This document shows, piece by piece, positions 8,326 through 16,155 of a stretch of DNA of 22,432 bases. Location of the stretch: assembly GCA_002708145.1 (NCBI GenBank), contig PAOV01000027.1, positions 13,177 through 35,608 of the forward strand, in the 5' to 3' direction. This DNA is from Chloroflexota bacterium. Lineage in GTDB: Bacteria > Chloroflexota > Dehalococcoidia > Lucifugimonadales > Lucifugimonadaceae. The notes below the pieces were generated by a model. It was given only the letters and a program-made list of their open reading frames with translations, ran no database searches and was not told where the DNA came from. A program made the translations under genes and the position numbers. Position 1 is the first letter of the stretch. The number at the start of each line of letters is the position of its first letter.

Positions 8326-9423
8326 TCATAACTTAACTATTTTTGATAGATTTCTTGGTTGATCTGGATTATTACCAACTGCTTTAGATAGATTATATGA
8401 AAGCAACTGTAGTATAAATAAATTAAAAAATGGAAGTGAAATTTCTGAGGATTTTGGTATAAAAATCACTTTATCTGCAAGTTTAGAAATATATTTCTCT
8501 CCCTCAGGCAATATAGTAATTACTGGAGATTCACAAGATATAATATCTCTAACAATCGATAAGTTTTTTTCATTTTGCAGACTATCATTTGCACAAATTA
8601 AAACTGGCATGCTTTTACATAATAATGCAAATGTCCCATGTCTAAGTTCCTCAGGATTGTAACCTTCAGCATGTAAATATGCTGTTTCCTTTATCTTAAG
8701 TGCTCCTTCAAGAGCTATAGGAAATAATGTATCTCTTCCAAGGCAAATAATATTGCTATAAATAGATAAATATTTCGCAATATTATTAATACTATTTATA
8801 TTTTTTTTATCTTTTAAATATCCGGATAATAGCGAAGGTATTTTTCTAATATCATTTAGGTATTTAGAAATCGAAATAGATCTTTTATTCCCAAAATAGA
8901 TTGATAGTTGAAGAAGTAATAAAATACTTAAACTAAATGTTTTTGTGGCTGCAATACTATATTCAGGCCCTGAATTAATAGGTAAAAAAATATCAGATAT
9001 CTTGCTAGCTTTAGAATACTTTGATTCAGAAACTAATATTTGAAAAATATTTCTTAATTTTGCCTCTTGCATCATCTGAATAACATCTGATGATTCGCCG
9101 GATTGTGATATTGAAATTAGTAATGTTTTATCACTGAAAGAATAATCATTGTGATACATTTCTGAGGCATATACAGCCTTACATGGAATTTTTGCTATTT
9201 TCTCCATAATATTTGCACCATATAAGGCGGCATTATAAGAAGTTCCCATACCTGAAAATATTATCCTATCAATAGATGAAATATCTAAATCCGAATTTTC
9301 AATTTCAGGAAATTTTATACTAAAATTAGAGAAGATAATCCTATTTTTTAAAGAGCTATTAATTAACTCTGGTTGATCAAATATATCTTTTTTCATCGAT
9401 GATGATTTTTTACTTTTATTCAT
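8326..9423 (-). CDS. GlmS-like double-SIS sugar isomerase, no glutaminase domain
   Basis: A 365-residue protein equivalent to the C-terminal isomerase half of glucosamine-6-phosphate synthase. The start (MKKDIFDQPE, 10-19) matches the linker before the SIS domains in GlmS. SIS1 (about 50-175) has GMGTSYNAAL, SISQSGESSD and IAATKTF; SIS2 (about 210-350) has LGRDTLFPIALEGALKIKE and HAEGYNPEELRHG. The residues E246, H262 and the terminal DQPRNLSK lysine correspond to the GlmS catalytic site. The N-terminal glutaminase with its catalytic Cys is absent. Known proteins of this form include GlcN6P deaminases and other aldose-ketose isomerases (AgaS, FrlB-like). The GlmS-like catalytic set favours work on fructose-6-P/glucosamine-6-P, probably in the deaminase direction or with free ammonia. 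It overlaps plsC by eight bases. Confidence 0.85.
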   Translation of the reverse strand: MNKSKKSSSMKKDIFDQPELINSSLKNRIIFSNFSIKFPEIENSDLDISSIDRIIFSGMGTSYNAALYGANIMEKIAKIPCKAVYASEMYHNDYSFSDKTLLISISQSGESSDVIQMMQEAKLRNIFQILVSESKYSKASKISDIFLPINSGPEYSIAATKTFSLSILLLLQLSIYFGNKRSISISKYLNDIRKIPSLLSGYLKDKKNINSINNIAKYLSIYSNIICLGRDTLFPIALEGALKIKETAYLHAEGYNPEELRHGTFALLCKSMPVLICANDSLQNEKNLSIVRDIISCESPVITILPEGEKYISKLADKVIFIPKSSEISLPFFNLFILQLLSYNLSKAVGNNPDQPRNLSKIVKL

Positions 9424-10123
9424 AATTTATTTTTTCTCTGTTAATTTCAACTGTAACAGTAAACTCTTCTAATGATAGTTCTTTATAATAACCTTGTTTT
9501 TCTTTAGGTAACATTCGCGAAATTCTTAACATAATTTCTTTGGTTACTGAAAAAATACCAGATCTGGAAGATATATTTTTTAATTTCTCCTTATCAACAA
9601 TAAATGGCTTTCCGATATTTAATCTTATTTCTGCAGAAGGTTTTAGAACTTTTATTGGATTTTGCAGATTCTCAGTACCAGATAGAGCTATTGGGACTAT
9701 GGGTAAATTACAATCAATTGCTAATTTCGATACTCCTGGCTGACCCTTGATTAAACCTCCAGTTTTACTTCTGGTTCCTTCAGGAAACATTATGGCGATT
9801 TTTTTTTCATTAATCAATTTATTTTTTACCCATTTTATTGCCTTATTATCTCTCCCACTTCTATCAATAGGAAATGCTCCATAGCTTCTTAGCAAAAATG
9901 AAAGTAAAGGAAAAGTAAATAATTCCTTCTTAGCAAGAAATACTGGAGGTCTAGGCATTACTGAAGCGATTATCGGTGGATCAAGATTAGAGATATGATT
10001 AGGAGCTACAATATATGGACCATCAATAGGCATATTTTCCAAACCATCTATTTCTAAATTTGAAAACCAATTAAGGGTTTTTTTGAAACCAAAATTGCAT
10101 GGTTTGAATAGCCATTGCTTCAT
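9416..10123 (-). CDS. plsC: 1-acyl-sn-glycerol-3-phosphate acyltransferase
   Basis: Acylates lysophosphatidic acid to phosphatidic acid in phospholipid synthesis. The 235-residue protein shows the acyltransferase motifs in order: NHISNLD (42-48, with the catalytic His and Asp), GAFPIDR (82-88), FPEGTRS (113-119, glycerol-phosphate binding) and VPIALSG. No clear N-terminal membrane span is present, so interfacial binding is likely. Its ATG overlaps the cmk stop (ATGA), and its own end overlaps the SIS gene by eight bases, giving a tightly coupled cmk-plsC-SIS unit. An A9 run on the coding strand (9807-9799) lies just before the FPEGTRS motif. The acyl donor (acyl-ACP or acyl-CoA) is not evident. 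Confidence 0.93.
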   Translation of the reverse strand: MKQWLFKPCNFGFKKTLNWFSNLEIDGLENMPIDGPYIVAPNHISNLDPPIIASVMPRPPVFLAKKELFTFPLLSFLLRSYGAFPIDRSGRDNKAIKWVKNKLINEKKIAIMFPEGTRSKTGGLIKGQPGVSKLAIDCNLPIVPIALSGTENLQNPIKVLKPSAEIRLNIGKPFIVDKEKLKNISSRSGIFSVTKEIMLRISRMLPKEKQGYYKELSLEEFTVTVEINREKINYE

Positions 10124-10806
10124 AAGTTTTCTCCCATAAATATAGAGTACATTTTATCAACTACTTCATCTAAAATAAGATTATCGGTATCAATGATAAG
10201 TGCATCTTTTGCAGGCCTTAATGGAGAGTCTTTTCTTGTACTATCAATTTTATCTCTTAAATCAATTGAATTCTTAATTTCCATAATAGATTTATTTGAA
10301 TTTTTTGACTGATTAAATCTTCTTTTTGCCCTTATTGATGATGATGCATTCAAATAAAACTTAAATTTCGCATTTGGTATAACAACTGTGCCTATATCTC
10401 TACCAATCATAATTATATTCTCCTTTTTAGCGACTGTTCTTTGTTTCTCAACTAAAAATTTCCTAATACATGAAATTGATGAAAATTTAGATACCAATGA
10501 GTCTGTATCAGGGAGGAATAATTCACTCATAACACTCTTATCATTGACAAAAATATTAGCTGTCCCTACTTTATTAAAATTTATTTTAAAGCTAATTTTT
10601 TCAATTTGATTTTTGATTTGCTGTATTTGTTCTGGAAGTATATTCTTTTGTATAAAGTAGGTAGTTATTGCTCGATACATTAAACCAGTATCTAAGTATC
10701 TGAAATTTAATTTTTCCGATAACAATTCACCTGCGGTAGATTTTCCAGATGCCGCTGGACCATCAATAGTAATTATTTGTGTGCTAAAATTTATTTGATT
10801 AATCAT
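10120..10806 (-). CDS. cmk: Cytidylate kinase
   Basis: Phosphorylates CMP and dCMP with ATP in pyrimidine recycling. The 228-residue protein has the P-loop GPAASGKST (16-24), YLDTGLMYRA, the GRDIGTVVIP core, the basic lid (RAKRR) and the C-terminal RDKIDSTRKDSPLRPAKDA segment with the DS and SPL residues that recognise the CMP ribose and base. The length is normal. It is first in the minus-strand run; a 24-33 base gap separates it from divergent cvpA, leaving room for little more than a -10 box. No Shine-Dalgarno is visible, so a short or leaderless mRNA is possible. Confidence 0.95.
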   Translation of the reverse strand: MINQINFSTQIITIDGPAASGKSTAGELLSEKLNFRYLDTGLMYRAITTYFIQKNILPEQIQQIKNQIEKISFKINFNKVGTANIFVNDKSVMSELFLPDTDSLVSKFSSISCIRKFLVEKQRTVAKKENIIMIGRDIGTVVIPNAKFKFYLNASSSIRAKRRFNQSKNSNKSIMEIKNSIDLRDKIDSTRKDSPLRPAKDALIIDTDNLILDEVVDKMYSIFMGENL

Positions 10807-10822
10807 AAAATTGTTTAACTAA

Positions 10823-10828
10823 GTATAC
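10823..10828. promoter_or_regulatory. Symmetric -10 candidate between cmk and cvpA
   Basis: GTATAC is palindromic. It reads TATACA on the plus strand toward cvpA and TATACT on the minus strand toward cmk, with shared bases. With normal spacing a plus start would fall near 10836-10840, at the cvpA ATG, and a minus start about 10 bases before the cmk ATG, so both mRNAs could be nearly leaderless. No clear -35 element is seen. Confidence 0.35.
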
Positions 10829-10839
10829 ATGTGGATAAG

Positions 10840-11463
10840 ATGAATATTATTGATTGGATTACATTAACCGTAATATTATTTTTTATTATTTGGGGTTATA
10901 AAACAGGAATTATTAATGCTGTTTTTTACACTATAGCTATATATATAGCTATTTTTCTTAGTGGATTATTTGCTGGCAGAATCTTAAATATAGTTTGGAG
11001 CTCTCTTGATACTGATATTAATAATAAAACTTTTTCAACTATTATTGGTTATATAATAATTTTCATATTAGTACTGTTATTAAGCAAACTAACAATATCT
11101 CTAATAAAAAAAACTTTTACTTTTTCCACACTAAGAATTTTTGATAAGTTTGGTGGAATATTTTTAGGATTAGTTGCAGGAATAATGATCTGTGGTGCTA
11201 TAGTTACTATTTCTGCACGTTATGTATATATCCCATCCAGTATGGAAATATCTTCTGAAAAATCTATAACTAATAATATTGAAGACATAACTGAATCTCT
11301 TTCAAAGGAATTTTTTGAGATGGGATATAAAGACCTTATAGATCAAAAACTTATAAATTCTAAGTTTGTTCCTTATATGATTGAATTACGTAGGTTTGTT
11401 ATAGAATTTGCCCCTGAGGAGTTTGGTCTAGGTTTAGATATATTAAGTTCAAGAATTAAGTAA
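10840..11463 (+). CDS. cvpA: CvpA family membrane protein
   Basis: A 207-residue inner-membrane protein with about four hydrophobic helices (roughly 5-20, 25-46, 62-85 and 101-123) and a polar C-terminal tail. The N terminus MNIIDWITLTVILFFIIWGY and the following Gly-containing helices match the CvpA (colicin V production) family, whose role is envelope-related and still unclear. The motif FDKFGGIFLGLVAG is the conserved region before the last helix. A GTG at 10831 could add three residues; I chose the ATG because it matches the usual family start. It stands alone on its strand, divergent from cmk and ending four bases from the convergent holB stop. Confidence 0.85.
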   Translation: MNIIDWITLTVILFFIIWGYKTGIINAVFYTIAIYIAIFLSGLFAGRILNIVWSSLDTDINNKTFSTIIGYIIIFILVLLLSKLTISLIKKTFTFSTLRIFDKFGGIFLGLVAGIMICGAIVTISARYVYIPSSMEISSEKSITNNIEDITESLSKEFFEMGYKDLIDQKLINSKFVPYMIELRRFVIEFAPEEFGLGLDILSSRIK

Positions 11464-11467
11464 TAGA

Positions 11468-12559
11468 TCAAAATATTACAGATGGTTTAATATCAGAAAT
11501 TTTATCTTCATTTATAAAAGGTAAATCCATCATTAGAACTTCAAAAATTAACTGAGGAGATCCATTTTGGTATAAAAATTCAGATGAATTTTTGATTGTT
11601 TTGATTATATATATAATTTTTTTTTCTTCAATGTTTTTGGAAATACTCAGTAACAAATCATGCCATTCCCGATTAACTATGTGCTCTCTTAAATCATTTT
11701 TTAAAATTAGTATATCTCGCCAAAAATCTAACCATCTTAATATTTCTTGATATACCTGATTTTTATTTTTTCTGAATATATTAGACATTTCCTTAGCATA
11801 ATTAAATCTTTTATCTATAGTGCCACATAATATTTCTGAAAATTTTAATACCGTTTGAAAATAGTCATCAATAATTGTTTGATCGTTACAAGCATTTATT
11901 GCAAAGCCAATTTTACCCTTAGATATCCTAGAAATAAACTCTGATTTACTTTCATCAATATCAAATTTTTCTAAAATAAAGTTTTGTATGCTTTGCTTTT
12001 GTAAATAATTTAAACTTATTACCTGGCATCTTGATACTATAGTATTTGGTAATGACTTTATATTTGGTGCAGTAAGTATAATAATACCGTCAACAGGAGG
12101 TTCTTCTAAAATTTTCAACATAGAATTATATCCTGATTCCATCATATTTTGAGCTTGATTGATAATATATATTTTTTTCTCACCTTCAAAAGGTTTTAGA
12201 TGAATTTCTCTAATTATTTCTCTAATTTGTTCAATAGAGATTATTAAACTTGATTTTTCTTTTTCATTAGAATCACTATCTATAATTTTTATATCACTAT
12301 GATTACCTTTCAATATTCTAGATCTTTGGTTATTAGAACTTATATCAATTAAAAGTTGTTCACCAAACATATCTTTACTTGGCTTGGAGTATAGTATTGA
12401 AGCTATATCTATAGCTAACGTTTTTTTTCCTATATTTTCAGGTCCAACAATTAAGTATGCATGTGATGTTTTAGACATCACAAGAGACTTATTTATGAAC
12501 TCCAATGCTGTATTATGACCAAATGTTTTACAACCTAAAATTTTTAATTCTTTACTCAA
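11468..12559 (-). CDS. holB: DNA polymerase III delta' subunit
   Basis: A clamp-loader subunit of the AAA+ family. The 363-residue protein has a P-loop-like GPENIGKKT (39-47), IIINQA-type strand 3 (IYIINQAQNM), MLKILEEPP (148-155) and SRC (176-178), the clamp-loader sensor and arginine-finger motif. The zinc-binding cysteines common between helices 1 and 2 of HolB/DnaX proteins are missing: the region before KGNHSDI contains no Cys. This, together with the short length, favours delta' over the longer DnaX tau/gamma. Translation begins at TTG (12559-12557), inside the lysA end, with an eight-base overlap (TTGAGTAA), so it should be translationally coupled to lysA. It is last in the mazG-lysA-holB run. 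Confidence 0.88.
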   Translation of the reverse strand: MSKELKILGCKTFGHNTALEFINKSLVMSKTSHAYLIVGPENIGKKTLAIDIASILYSKPSKDMFGEQLLIDISSNNQRSRILKGNHSDIKIIDSDSNEKEKSSLIISIEQIREIIREIHLKPFEGEKKIYIINQAQNMMESGYNSMLKILEEPPVDGIIILTAPNIKSLPNTIVSRCQVISLNYLQKQSIQNFILEKFDIDESKSEFISRISKGKIGFAINACNDQTIIDDYFQTVLKFSEILCGTIDKRFNYAKEMSNIFRKNKNQVYQEILRWLDFWRDILILKNDLREHIVNREWHDLLLSISKNIEEKKIIYIIKTIKNSSEFLYQNGSPQLIFEVLMMDLPFINEDKISDIKPSVIF

Positions 12560-13880
12560 AAATACTAAGCCTTAATAAATCATTATAAGTTTCTCTCCGA
12601 CTAATTAGGTATGGAGGTTCTGATGAAGACTTTATTAGAACTACTGCAGGTTTAGTTTGCATATTATAATTGCTTGCCATCATCAAGTTGTATGCACCAG
12701 ATGCTGGCAACGCAATTAGATCACCCACTTCTGGATTAGGTATATAAACATCTTTTGCTAAAATATCTCCAGATTCACAAAATTTTCCAGCAATTGTAAC
12801 TAAATTATCTCTTTCTTCATTTACCTTTCCAGCAGAAATAACTGAGTATTCTGATTGATATAAAGCAGGCCTTATATTATCACCCATTCCTCCATCAACG
12901 CTAACATAAGTTCTCACATCCTTGATTTTTTTTATACCTCCCACTGTATATATTGCAACTCCAGATCTTCCAATTATCGATCTACCTGGTTCAACAATTA
13001 ATTCTGGATACTGAAGAGAATATTTATCACATGACATTTTTATAGAATCAGAAATAACTTTTGCATACTCTGATATTTTAGGTGGTTTTTTTTCTGTTTT
13101 ATATCCAATTGCAAATCCCCCACCTGGACTAAATCTTTTTAGATTAAAAGAATATTTATCTCTCATCTCAGAACAAAAACTTATCACGTATTCTATTGCT
13201 TCTGAGAAGGGTTCTAATTCAAATATAGGAGACCCTAAATGAAAATGAACACCATCTAAAATTAGATTAGACTTATCTAAGGTTTGCTTTATAGCTAATT
13301 CAGCATCTCCAGTCTCGATTGAGAATCCAAATTTAGAATCTAAAATTCCAGTGGAAGTTAGCAAATGAGTATGAGGGTCAATGCTTGGCGACAAACGCAA
13401 CATAACTTTTTGAAATTTTCCCAAATCTTCCGAAATACTATTAAGTAAATTTATTTCTGCAAAAGAATCTATTGTTATATATTCCACTCCATATTTTAAT
13501 GCTTCGGTTAGCTCATCTTTACCCTTATTATTTCCGTGAAAATTTAATTTATTTGGAGGAAAATTACTATTTATGGCAACAGCTAATTCTCCACCTGTAA
13601 CAACATCCATGAATAAACCTTCTTCATCAATAATCTTGTTTACAAATGGATTCGCAAAAGCTTTACAAGAATATTCGATATGAGAATTTTCGTAATGATT
13701 ACAAAAATTCTCCCTGAATTCAACACACATTTTCCGAATGGTATCCTCATCATAAATATAAAGAGGGCTTCCAAATTTATCAATTAATTCATCCACAGAA
13801 TGACCATTAATCTGCAACACACCATCAGGGCTTACACCTGATGAAAATGGCAAGATTTCAGTTTCTTTAAACGAGTTCAA
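12552..13880 (-). CDS. lysA: Diaminopimelate decarboxylase
   Basis: Decarboxylates meso-diaminopimelate to L-lysine using PLP. The 442-residue protein is a fold-type III enzyme: the PLP lysine is K73 in SCKAFAN, followed by HFHLGS (212-217), GGGF (253-256), EPGR (297-300) and CESGD (368-372), the last contributing the Cys that acts across the dimer. The first 25 residues resemble the usual DapDC N-terminal extension. The start is TTG with a strong GGAGG (13886-13890) five bases upstream, one of the best ribosome sites in the window. It lies 27 bases after mazG and overlaps holB by eight bases. No lysine riboswitch fits in the 27-base leader. With lysC in the same window it covers the first and last steps of lysine synthesis. 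Confidence 0.96.
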   Translation of the reverse strand: MNSFKETEILPFSSGVSPDGVLQINGHSVDELIDKFGSPLYIYDEDTIRKMCVEFRENFCNHYENSHIEYSCKAFANPFVNKIIDEEGLFMDVVTGGELAVAINSNFPPNKLNFHGNNKGKDELTEALKYGVEYITIDSFAEINLLNSISEDLGKFQKVMLRLSPSIDPHTHLLTSTGILDSKFGFSIETGDAELAIKQTLDKSNLILDGVHFHLGSPIFELEPFSEAIEYVISFCSEMRDKYSFNLKRFSPGGGFAIGYKTEKKPPKISEYAKVISDSIKMSCDKYSLQYPELIVEPGRSIIGRSGVAIYTVGGIKKIKDVRTYVSVDGGMGDNIRPALYQSEYSVISAGKVNEERDNLVTIAGKFCESGDILAKDVYIPNPEVGDLIALPASGAYNLMMASNYNMQTKPAVVLIKSSSEPPYLISRRETYNDLLRLSIFE

Positions 13881-13891
13881 AAGTACCTCCT

Positions 13892-13909
13892 ATTATAAAG
13901 TATTTACTT
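13892..13909 (-). promoter_or_regulatory. Second copy of an 18-base element, with TATAAT next to the lysA ribosome site
   Basis: ATTATAAAGTATTTACTT is identical to bases 2702-2719. On the minus strand it ends in TATAAT (13897-13892), followed at once by AGGAGGT and the lysA TTG. A transcript starting the usual distance downstream would begin inside the Shine-Dalgarno, so either it does not serve lysA in the usual way or lysA is mainly read through from mazG. The element overlaps the mazG stop codon (13910-13908). Confidence 0.35.
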
Positions 13910-14669
13910 AACAATTGACTTTTTTCCATATTTTTTCTCTCTGAATTTTACTTAATTCAGATATAGACTTACCTTTCGATAGCTTTTCCATCGCCAAAAT
14001 TTTTGCCTTAATCTTTTTAGTATAATCTCTAAGAGCTAATTCTGGATCAATATTTTTTGAAGCAAGGAAGTTAACTATAGAAAATAAAATTTCCCCTGAG
14101 TTTTCTTCCAAATCAAAATTTTTCGAATCAATATTAAAACCTATTTCTTGATATTTTACAGGAATTTTAGCTTTTTTTGATTTTTTTATTATAGAAATAG
14201 CGTAAGAAAGAGACGGGAGATTATCCGGTATATCTGAAACTAAAGAATAATCTTTTTTATTTTTTCTTCTTTCTTCTTTTTTTATTTGTTCCCAATTATC
14301 TACAATGTCATAAGATGTCATTTTATTATCTTTTTTCTCAAAAACATGTGGGTGTCTATTAACTAGTTTCAACCTAACATATTCACATAAACCGAAGAAA
14401 TCAAAATTTGAATTATTATGAGCTATATCTGAATGATATAAAACCTGCATAAATACATCTCCCAATTCTTCTTTTATTTTTTCATAATTGTCTTCTTCTA
14501 TGGCATCTAAAAGTTCATATGTTTCTTCTAATAAATTACTTCTTAATGATTGATGAGTTTGCTCCATGTCCCATTTACATCCAGAAGGACCTCTTAGGTA
14601 CTCTACTAATTCAATTAATGATAAACATGATTCAATACTATTAGCTTTATTTTGAGTATCTTTATGCAT
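13908..14669 (-). CDS. mazG: MazG nucleotide pyrophosphohydrolase
   Basis: Hydrolyses (d)NTPs to monophosphates and PPi, removing aberrant nucleotides. The 253-residue protein has the N-terminal MazG domain with GCKWDMEQTH (30-39), the metal-binding EETYE (48-52) and EELGD (67-71), RHPHVFE and NWEQIKKEER, the standard MazG signatures. The second half (about 140-253) is more divergent, with a degenerate second MazG repeat, as in many two-domain members. It is the first gene of the mazG-lysA-holB run and is divergent from the DUF1461 gene across 49 bases. Pairing with lysA and holB points to general housekeeping control. Confidence 0.93.
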   Translation of the reverse strand: MHKDTQNKANSIESCLSLIELVEYLRGPSGCKWDMEQTHQSLRSNLLEETYELLDAIEEDNYEKIKEELGDVFMQVLYHSDIAHNNSNFDFFGLCEYVRLKLVNRHPHVFEKKDNKMTSYDIVDNWEQIKKEERRKNKKDYSLVSDIPDNLPSLSYAISIIKKSKKAKIPVKYQEIGFNIDSKNFDLEENSGEILFSIVNFLASKNIDPELALRDYTKKIKAKILAMEKLSKGKSISELSKIQREKIWKKVNC

Positions 14670-14685
14670 TTTATTATCTTTCTCA

Positions 14686-14693
14686 ATTATAAT
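14686..14693. promoter_or_regulatory. Overlapping divergent -10 boxes between mazG and the DUF1461 gene
   Basis: The perfect palindrome ATTATAAT gives TATAAT on the plus strand (14688-14693) and on the minus strand (14691-14686), sharing four bases. Predicted starts leave leaders of roughly 10-20 bases for both genes. The -35 regions are poor. The same octamer, also preceded by CA, occurs in the apt-recF gap. Confidence 0.45.
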
Positions 14694-14718
14694 AGTTTAA
14701 GTTATATTTTAAATATTT

Positions 14719-15402
14719 ATGTATTCTCAAACAAAAAATATCCAAATACTTTTTTCTATATTTTATATTATTATATTACCTATATTTTTTATCTCAACAA
14801 ATGTAATTTATATTACTAATTCGGATTGGCTTTATTCTTATGGTTGGGATAGAAACCAGATAGAAAAGTCAACAGGTCTAAATATTGATCAATTAAATAG
14901 CGGCGCAAATCAAATTAAGTCATATTTCAATAACAATGATGAATATTTAGACCTAATTATTGAAGAGGGTGGAATTAAGTATTCTTTATATAATCAAAAA
15001 GAAATACTTCACATGAAAGATGTGAAACAACTAATCAAACTAACTAAATCTTTAATCTATTACTCAGCTGTAATAATACTTATATACTTTTCGCTTACTA
15101 TTATCACAATAAAATCAATAAAAAAAAGTACTAATCATATATTTAGGACTTCTAAAATTTCTGCATATTCTACTTTAGTATTTTTAACTGTTTTTGCATG
15201 CATTGCGTCTATAAATTTCACTTGGCTATTTAGGCAATTTCATTTTATAAGTTTTAGTAATGACCTTTGGCAACTAAACCCAAACACAGATTACTTAATT
15301 GCTATGTTTCCACAAAGATTTTTCTTGGAAACTACAATTTTTATAGGAATACTTACTATATTAGAATTCATAATTTATCTAATTATTATTAAAAAAATAT
15401 AA
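14719..15402 (+). CDS. DUF1461 / TIGR01906 integral membrane protein
   Basis: A 227-residue protein with four predicted membrane helices (about 9-31, 112-132, 149-171 and 203-225) and one large loop between helices 1 and 2 (about 32-111). It carries the family signatures EILHMKDVK (95-103), FHFISFSNDLWQLNP (174-188) and FPQRFF (197-202), typical of the TIGR01906/DUF1461 family. The family function is unknown; members are found in Firmicutes and Chloroflexota, among others, which supports the taxonomic guess. It stands alone on the plus strand between mazG and a HAD gene, and its TAA abuts the TAG of the convergent HAD gene with no base between. No Shine-Dalgarno precedes the ATG. Confidence 0.85.
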   Translation: MYSQTKNIQILFSIFYIIILPIFFISTNVIYITNSDWLYSYGWDRNQIEKSTGLNIDQLNSGANQIKSYFNNNDEYLDLIIEEGGIKYSLYNQKEILHMKDVKQLIKLTKSLIYYSAVIILIYFSLTIITIKSIKKSTNHIFRTSKISAYSTLVFLTVFACIASINFTWLFRQFHFISFSNDLWQLNPNTDYLIAMFPQRFFLETTIFIGILTILEFIIYLIIIKKI

Positions 15403-16155
15403 CTATACATCCCATTGTTCAATTATTTTTTTTATATCTATTACAGACTCAACAAAAAAATCTGGCTTACAAGAAAATTTATAATCATTACCATTGCTTA
15501 TCCAAACCGTACTGGCTCCAACTTTTTTTGCTCCACAAATATCAGTATTAATATTATCGCCAATATGTAAAACATCTTCAGGTAATGAATTTACTGAACT
15601 AAATGCCATATGAAATAGTTTTTCTGATGGCTTTGCTAACGATAGCTCGTTTGAGAAGAAAAAACCATCAAATTTATCGTATAAATCAATCTCCTTAAAC
15701 CATTTTATATAAGCTTTGGGACTTGTAAGTCCAGTATTAGAAATCATTATTATTTTATATTTTTCCCTAAGTAAACTTAATGTATCCAAAGCCCCTTCTA
15801 AAAGTTGCGGAGGATGTTCTAAAAAAGCATCATCAATAACTGTTGCTATATCTTTTACTAAGTTGTTTGTTAATTTATCCGTATCAAGAACTAAATTATT
15901 TAGACCTAGAGAAACCCATTGAATAAACTGCCTATCAAAACCTTTTTCATGCCCTTGAGTTATAATATCAGAGATTTTGTTAAAGCAACGTGATATTTTT
16001 TCAGTTGATAAATCTATATTATACTTGGATAATTTTTTCTGGATTTTTTTGCTTCTTATATTTCTTCTTATTTGAGAATTAGCTGATAAATCCGACTCAT
16101 ATATTAAAGTTAGCCAAAGATCAAATGATAGAGTTTTTGTTCTTTTATTTTTCAT
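15403..16155 (-). CDS. HAD-superfamily hydrolase (subfamily IA)
   Basis: A 250-residue HAD protein. Motif I is FDLWLTL: nucleophile D12 is present, but the second Asp of the phosphatase DxD pair is Trp, then T16. Motif II is ISNTG, motif III the Lys in LAKPSEKLF, and motif IV GDNINTD. A helical cap lies between motifs I and II (about 25-115). The missing second Asp is common in FDLWGTL-type HAD-IA proteins of unclear substrate and makes ordinary phosphomonoesterase activity uncertain. It overlaps apt by 11 bases, so the two are co-translated and might share a purine-salvage role, but the substrate cannot be named. Confidence 0.85.
   Translation of the reverse strand: MKNKRTKTLSFDLWLTLIYESDLSANSQIRRNIRSKKIQKKLSKYNIDLSTEKISRCFNKISDIITQGHEKGFDRQFIQWVSLGLNNLVLDTDKLTNNLVKDIATVIDDAFLEHPPQLLEGALDTLSLLREKYKIIMISNTGLTSPKAYIKWFKEIDLYDKFDGFFFSNELSLAKPSEKLFHMAFSSVNSLPEDVLHIGDNINTDICGAKKVGASTVWISNGNDYKFSCKPDFFVESVIDIKKIIEQWDV

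Noticed and set aside
9799..9807. A9 run in plsC as a programmed frameshift
   Set aside because: It lies before the essential FPEGTRS motif, and a shift would only truncate the enzyme; no alternative frame product is evident.
13881..13907. Lysine riboswitch before lysA
   Set aside because: Only 27 bases separate mazG and lysA, far too short for the aptamer; lysC likewise has no leader because it overlaps thrB.
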